Positions 60,616-64,000 of a stretch of DNA of 64,000 nt are shown piece by piece. A program made the position numbers and the translations under genes. Numbering within the stretch: position 1 is the first letter of the stretch; each line of letters opens with the position of its first letter. The notes beneath the pieces are model-generated. The model saw only the letters and a list, made by a program, of their open reading frames with translations. It did not search any database and was not told the origin of the DNA. The stretch covers positions 341,501-405,500 of the forward strand of contig NZ_QYOS01000024.1 in NCBI RefSeq assembly GCF_003605195.1, in the 5' to 3' direction. The DNA is from Aurantiacibacter odishensis (lineage in GTDB: Bacteria; Pseudomonadota; Alphaproteobacteria; Sphingomonadales; Sphingomonadaceae).

Positions 60616-61188
60616 ATGACAAAGCTGACAGGACCGACCCGGCGCATCGTCACCGGACACAATTCCAGCGGACAGGCGATCATCCAGGATGATGGCCCGG
60701 TGCCGCGCTACCAGCGGATTGGTGGCCAGAGTGGCCCGATGTTCCACGAGGTCTGGAATACCACCGAAACGCCCGTCCGCATCGATGCGGCAAGCTCAGA
60801 GCCGCCTGAAGAGGGCATCAAGCTGGCTCCGCCGAAGAACGGCACGCGCATTCGCGTGCTCGACATCCCGCCCGATGGCGACAAGCTGGACCACGTGACC
60901 CCCGAAGAGGCACGCGCCCACTTCGCCGAAGTGGGCGCGGGTGATGCCTCCTCGCACACCGGCGCAGGATCGAAACACGCGCACATGCACCGCACGCAAA
61001 CCATCGACTATGGCATCGTGCTGGAAGGCGAACTTGTGCTGATCGTGGACGAGGGTGAAACCGTCTGCCGGGCAGGCGACATCATCATCCAGCGCGGCAC
61101 CAACCACGGCTGGGCCAACCGAACGGACAAGAACTGTCGCATCGCCTTCATTCTGATCGACGGCACGTTCGAAGAGGGCCTCGCCTGA
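60616..61188 (+). CDS. Cupin-domain protein
   Basis: A 190-residue protein with one cupin barrel in its C-terminal half. Motif 1 is HAHMHRTQTIDYGIVLEGE (about 116-134), the usual Glu being replaced, and motif 2 is GDIIIQRGTNHGWAN (about 155-169), giving His ligands for one metal. It may be a dioxygenase, isomerase or decarboxylase of a small intermediate. AGGACA precedes the ATG, and the stop overlaps the next start by one base. Confidence 0.87.
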   Translation: MTKLTGPTRRIVTGHNSSGQAIIQDDGPVPRYQRIGGQSGPMFHEVWNTTETPVRIDAASSEPPEEGIKLAPPKNGTRIRVLDIPPDGDKLDHVTPEEARAHFAEVGAGDASSHTGAGSKHAHMHRTQTIDYGIVLEGELVLIVDEGETVCRAGDIIIQRGTNHGWANRTDKNCRIAFILIDGTFEEGLA

Positions 61189-62156
61189 TGAGGTTGGCGA
61201 CAAGAGCGAACGGCAAGCCCGACGGCGAATTGGTGGTTGTCTCCGCCGAGGGCTCGCGCTGTCTGGCGGCGGGGCCGCAACTGCCCAGCCTGCTTGCGGC
61301 CATGGACGACTGGGCAGCTGCCGAACCAAAGCTCAAGGATCTGGCGCAGCGACTGGAGCAGGGGGAGGGCGATAGGCTCGATACCGCGGCGTTGCTGGCT
61401 CCCATGCCGCGAAGCTGGCAGTGGCTCGACGGGTCGGCATTCCAGACGCACGCGGACCTCATGCAGGTCGCTTTCAACACCGATCCGCTCAATCCCGAAC
61501 GGCCCCTGATGTACCAGGGTATTTCCGACCGTTTCCTGGGGGCGCGCGAGGATGCGGTATTCGCAGCCGAGGACGGCGGTATCGACTTCGAAGGCGAGTT
61601 CGGCGTGATCGTCGATGCCGTGCCGATGGGCGTCAGTCCGGAAGAGGCGATGAAGCACATCCGGCTTGTGGTGCAGATCAACGACTGGTCGCTGCGCGCC
61701 TATGCTGTGCCGGAAATGAAGACGGGGTTCGGCTTCATCCTTGCCAAGCCCGCCTGCTCCGTCGCGCCGTTTGCCGTGACGCCGGATGGGCTGGGCGATG
61801 GATGGCGGGACGGACGCGTGTGCCTCGATCTGCACATCGACTGGAACGGGGAGCGGTTCGGCAAGGCCAATGGTCGCGAAATGTCTGTCGGCTTCCACGA
61901 GCTGGTCTCGCACGCGGCGACCACGCGCAATCTGGTGGCGGGCACGGTCATCGGTTCGGGCACGGTCGCCAATCGCGACTACGCGCAAGTCGGCTCAAGC
62001 TGCATTTCCGAACGCCGCGCCATCGAGATCATCGCCGACGGCAACCCATCGACCGGCTTCATGCGCTTCGGCGATCGCGTGCGAATGCAGGCAGTTGATG
62101 CAGGCGGAGCCTCTCCATTTGGGGCGATCGACCAGAAGGTGGTCCGGGCGGCCTGA
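61188..62156 (+). CDS. Fumarylacetoacetate hydrolase family protein
   Basis: A 322-residue FAH-fold enzyme. Metal-binding acidic residues are in FEGEFGVIVDAVPMG (about 139-153) and VQINDWSLRAY (about 162-172); the GTVIGSGTVANRD and GDRVRM segments close the fold. Members hydrolyse acylpyruvates or hydrate and decarboxylate 2-oxo-enoates, both late steps of ring degradation. It is coupled to the cupin gene by TGATG. Confidence 0.92.
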   Translation: MRLATRANGKPDGELVVVSAEGSRCLAAGPQLPSLLAAMDDWAAAEPKLKDLAQRLEQGEGDRLDTAALLAPMPRSWQWLDGSAFQTHADLMQVAFNTDPLNPERPLMYQGISDRFLGAREDAVFAAEDGGIDFEGEFGVIVDAVPMGVSPEEAMKHIRLVVQINDWSLRAYAVPEMKTGFGFILAKPACSVAPFAVTPDGLGDGWRDGRVCLDLHIDWNGERFGKANGREMSVGFHELVSHAATTRNLVAGTVIGSGTVANRDYAQVGSSCISERRAIEIIADGNPSTGFMRFGDRVRMQAVDAGGASPFGAIDQKVVRAA

Positions 62157-62241
62157 ACGGGGCCGACGCAAGGTTAGCTATGTTGCCTTTTGTCGCCGTT
62201 ACCGGCAGTCGCAACCGCGACTTGCAGGAGCGGAGATCGCC

Positions 62242-63405
62242 ATGGCCGAAGCTTACATCGTGGACGCAGTCCGCACCCCCGGAGGCCGCGCGCGCAAGGG
62301 AGGGCTGGTGAGCGTCCATCCCGCCGACCTTGGCGCGACGGCGCTCGATGCGCTGGTGGACCGCTCCGGCATCGACCCACAGGCGATAGAGGATGTGATC
62401 CTGGGCTGCGTCACCCAAGCGGGCGAGCAAGCTTTCGCTTTCGGACGCAATTGCGTGCTGGCATCCAAGCTGCCTGAGACCACGCCCGCCGTGACGATCG
62501 ACCGCCAGTGCGGTTCCTCGCAACAGGCTCTGCAATTCGCGGCGCAGGCGGTGATGTCTGGCACGCAGGACGTGGTCATCGCGGCCGGCGCGGAAAGCAT
62601 GACGCGCGTTCCAATGGGTTCGAACTTCCAGTTGCACGCGCGAGAGGGCATCGGCACCGGTCCATGGCCGCCGTCGATCCAGCAGCGTTTCGGGGTAAGG
62701 GAATTCAGCCAGTTCCACGGCGCGCAGGCCATCGCGGACAAGTATGGCTTTACGCGCGAGGCAATGGATGCCTTCGCTCTCGAAAGCCACGCCAAGGCAG
62801 CGGCGGCAATCGACAACGGGGCTTTCGCGGCAGAGATCGTCCCGGTCCATACGGATACCGGCGTGGTCGACACCGACGAAGGTGTACGCCGCGGTGCTAC
62901 GATGGAGAAGATGGCGGAGATCAATCCGCTCACCGAAGGCGGCTCCATCACGGCGGCGAATGCCAGCCAGATGACCGATGGCGCTTCGGCCATTCTGGTG
63001 GTGAGCGAACAGGCGCTCAAGCGCCACGGCCTCACGCCGCTGGCGCGGCTGCACCACTTCTCGGTTAGCGCGGGCGACCCGGTCATCATGCTGGAAGAAC
63101 CGATCCCCGCGACGCGCAAAGCGCTGGCGAAGACGGGTATGACCCTGGACGATATCGACCTGTTCGAAGTGAACGAGGCGTTCGCCTCCGTGCCTATGGC
63201 TTGGCAACAGGCGTTGGATGCCGATCCGGCGAAGCTGAACGTGAACGGCGGTGCCATTGCGTTGGGCCATCCGCTGGGCGCGACCGGCACGAAACTGATG
63301 GCCACGCTGGTTCATGCGCTGAGGGCGCGGGGTGGACGCTACGGCCTGCAAACAATGTGCGAAGGTGGCGGTATCGCCAACGTCACGATAGTAGAGGTGC
63401 TCTGA
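62242..63405 (+). CDS. Acetyl-CoA acetyltransferase family thiolase
   Basis: A 387-residue thiolase with the complete triad: nucleophilic Cys90 (DRQCGSSQQ), His343 (GHPLGATG) and Cys373 (TMCEGGGIAN). It carries out thiolytic cleavage or condensation of 3-oxoacyl-CoA, feeding acetyl-CoA to central metabolism. ATG 62242 has AGGAGCGGAG upstream. The 85-bp gap before it is the widest in the operon but shows no terminator. It implies that the lower pathway uses CoA thioesters. Confidence 0.94.
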   Translation: MAEAYIVDAVRTPGGRARKGGLVSVHPADLGATALDALVDRSGIDPQAIEDVILGCVTQAGEQAFAFGRNCVLASKLPETTPAVTIDRQCGSSQQALQFAAQAVMSGTQDVVIAAGAESMTRVPMGSNFQLHAREGIGTGPWPPSIQQRFGVREFSQFHGAQAIADKYGFTREAMDAFALESHAKAAAAIDNGAFAAEIVPVHTDTGVVDTDEGVRRGATMEKMAEINPLTEGGSITAANASQMTDGASAILVVSEQALKRHGLTPLARLHHFSVSAGDPVIMLEEPIPATRKALAKTGMTLDDIDLFEVNEAFASVPMAWQQALDADPAKLNVNGGAIALGHPLGATGTKLMATLVHALRARGGRYGLQTMCEGGGIANVTIVEVL

Positions 63406-63432
63406 TTTCTGGCGAAGAGGGTTCGAGGATAA

Positions 63433-63885
63433 ATGGCAGGCAAGTTTTTCGACAAATGGCAGGTGGGAGAGACGATTACCCACGAAATCCGTCGCACGGT
63501 GACGGAGACGGACAACCTGCTGTTTTCCACCATGACTCACAATCCGCAGCCGCTCCACCTCGACGCCCAGGCAGCGAGCGAGAGCGAGTTCGGCCAGATT
63601 CTCGTCAACGGCACTTTCACCTTCGCGCTGATGGTGGGGCTGAGCGTGGGTGACACGACGCTGGGCACGCTGGTGGCCAACCTCGGCTACGACAAGCTGG
63701 TGCATCCCAAGCCGACATTCATCGGCGACACGCTGCGCGCCGAAACCGAAGTGGTGGACAAGCGCGACAGTAAATCGCGCCCCGGATCGGGCATCGTCAC
63801 GTTCAAACACCGCTTGCTCAACCAGCGCGACGAGGTGGTGTGCGAATGCCTGCGCATGGCGCTGATCAAGGGCAGCAAGGCATGA
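63433..63885 (+). CDS. MaoC family dehydratase
   Basis: A 150-residue hot-dog fold hydratase with the catalytic Asp/His region TMTHNPQPLHLDAQAA (about 33-48) and GTFTFALMVGLSVGD. It hydrates or dehydrates an enoyl-CoA-type substrate. Next to a CitE-like gene, members of this group act as mesaconyl-CoA hydratase-type enzymes, which would fit. The stop overlaps the next start (ATGA). Confidence 0.9.
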   Translation: MAGKFFDKWQVGETITHEIRRTVTETDNLLFSTMTHNPQPLHLDAQAASESEFGQILVNGTFTFALMVGLSVGDTTLGTLVANLGYDKLVHPKPTFIGDTLRAETEVVDKRDSKSRPGSGIVTFKHRLLNQRDEVVCECLRMALIKGSKA

Positions 63886-64000
63886 GGCTGCGTAGCCTGC
63901 TGTTCGTGCCCGCCGACCGGCCCGAACGCTTCGCCAAGGCGGCCGCGAGCGGGGCCGATGCGATCATTATAGACCTTGAAGATTCGGTCGCTCCGGCCAG
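63882..64000 (+). CDS. HpcH/HpaI aldolase/citrate lyase beta-like protein (5' part only)
   Basis: Only the first 39 codons are in the window; the gene runs off the right edge. The start LRSLLFVPADRPERFAKAAASGADAIIIDLEDSV is unmistakable for CitE-like CoA-ester lyases (citramalyl-CoA, malyl-CoA type). It is coupled to the MaoC gene by ATGA. With MaoC upstream it suggests a hydration step followed by C-C cleavage yielding pyruvate or glyoxylate and an acyl-CoA. Confidence 0.88.
   Translation, partial: MRLRSLLFVPADRPERFAKAAASGADAIIIDLEDSVAPA

Noticed and set aside
1-64000. CRISPR arrays, insertion sequences, prophage genes, rRNA
   Set aside because: No regularly spaced direct repeats, transposase or phage structural motifs, or rRNA sequences were seen.

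Overview
The window is high-GC, gene-dense DNA from an alphaproteobacterium. The gene content points to Sphingomonadales, most likely Erythrobacteraceae: a hisB-hisH-hisA-hisF-hisE cluster running into ybgC-tolQRAB-pal, a PEP-CTERM-type sorting signal, two large TonB-dependent receptors, and a string of sphingomonad-style catabolic proteins (GMC oxidoreductases, DUF3237, NTF2/SnoaL-like proteins, a spinster-type MFS carrier). Assignments rest on motifs and domain order read by eye; no database search was possible.

Left part, about 1-34200, looks like core chromosome. It holds histidine biosynthesis (7-4000) with two small membrane proteins inside the operon and a tiny exported PEP-CTERM protein between hisF and hisE. 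A HIT protein and the Tol-Pal envelope operon follow (4000-8916). Next come a J-domain protein, an FMN reductase, exported proteins of unknown function, a PLP-dependent Cys/Met enzyme, an SLC13-type carrier, a FadL-type porin, a PPi-type phosphofructokinase, an S9 peptidase, IF-3, PdeM, HemF, a KtrAB potassium uptake pair, a GH16 lipoprotein, an M1 peptidase, a RelA/SpoT homologue and a cyclophilin. This part ends at a tRNA-Ser(GGA).

Right part, about 34200-64000, begins with about 590 bp without a convincing gene after the tRNA and is then almost entirely catabolic. Block A (34784-46600) has two GMC oxidoreductases, an aldehyde dehydrogenase, an NTF2-like protein, a CocE-type hydrolase, a MarR regulator, a TonB receptor and a tandem DUF3237 pair. 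Block B (46801-50868) has three NTF2-like proteins and two MFS carriers. Block C (51008 to the end) is a LysR regulator divergent from one long co-directional operon: TonB receptor, exported metallo-beta-lactamase-fold hydrolase, FAD monooxygenase, type I extradiol dioxygenase with an intact His-His-Glu triad, C-C hydrolase-like alpha/beta hydrolase, MFS carrier, GST, cupin, FAH-family enzyme, thiolase, MaoC hydratase and a CitE-like lyase cut by the window edge. Together they read as a complete route: outer-membrane uptake, hydrolysis, inner-membrane transport, ring hydroxylation, meta-cleavage, C-C hydrolysis and CoA-dependent breakdown. The substrate cannot be named from sequence.

Most interesting observations: a palindrome TTGA-N4-TCAA recurs in three promoter regions around the MarR gene and suggests a local regulon; that MarR gene has no ATG/GTG/TTG start compatible with its fold and probably starts at ATA; a perfect 19-bp hairpin coincides with an apparent frameshift in a lipoprotein gene; and the 56-residue PEP-CTERM protein is little more than a signal peptide plus a sorting signal.
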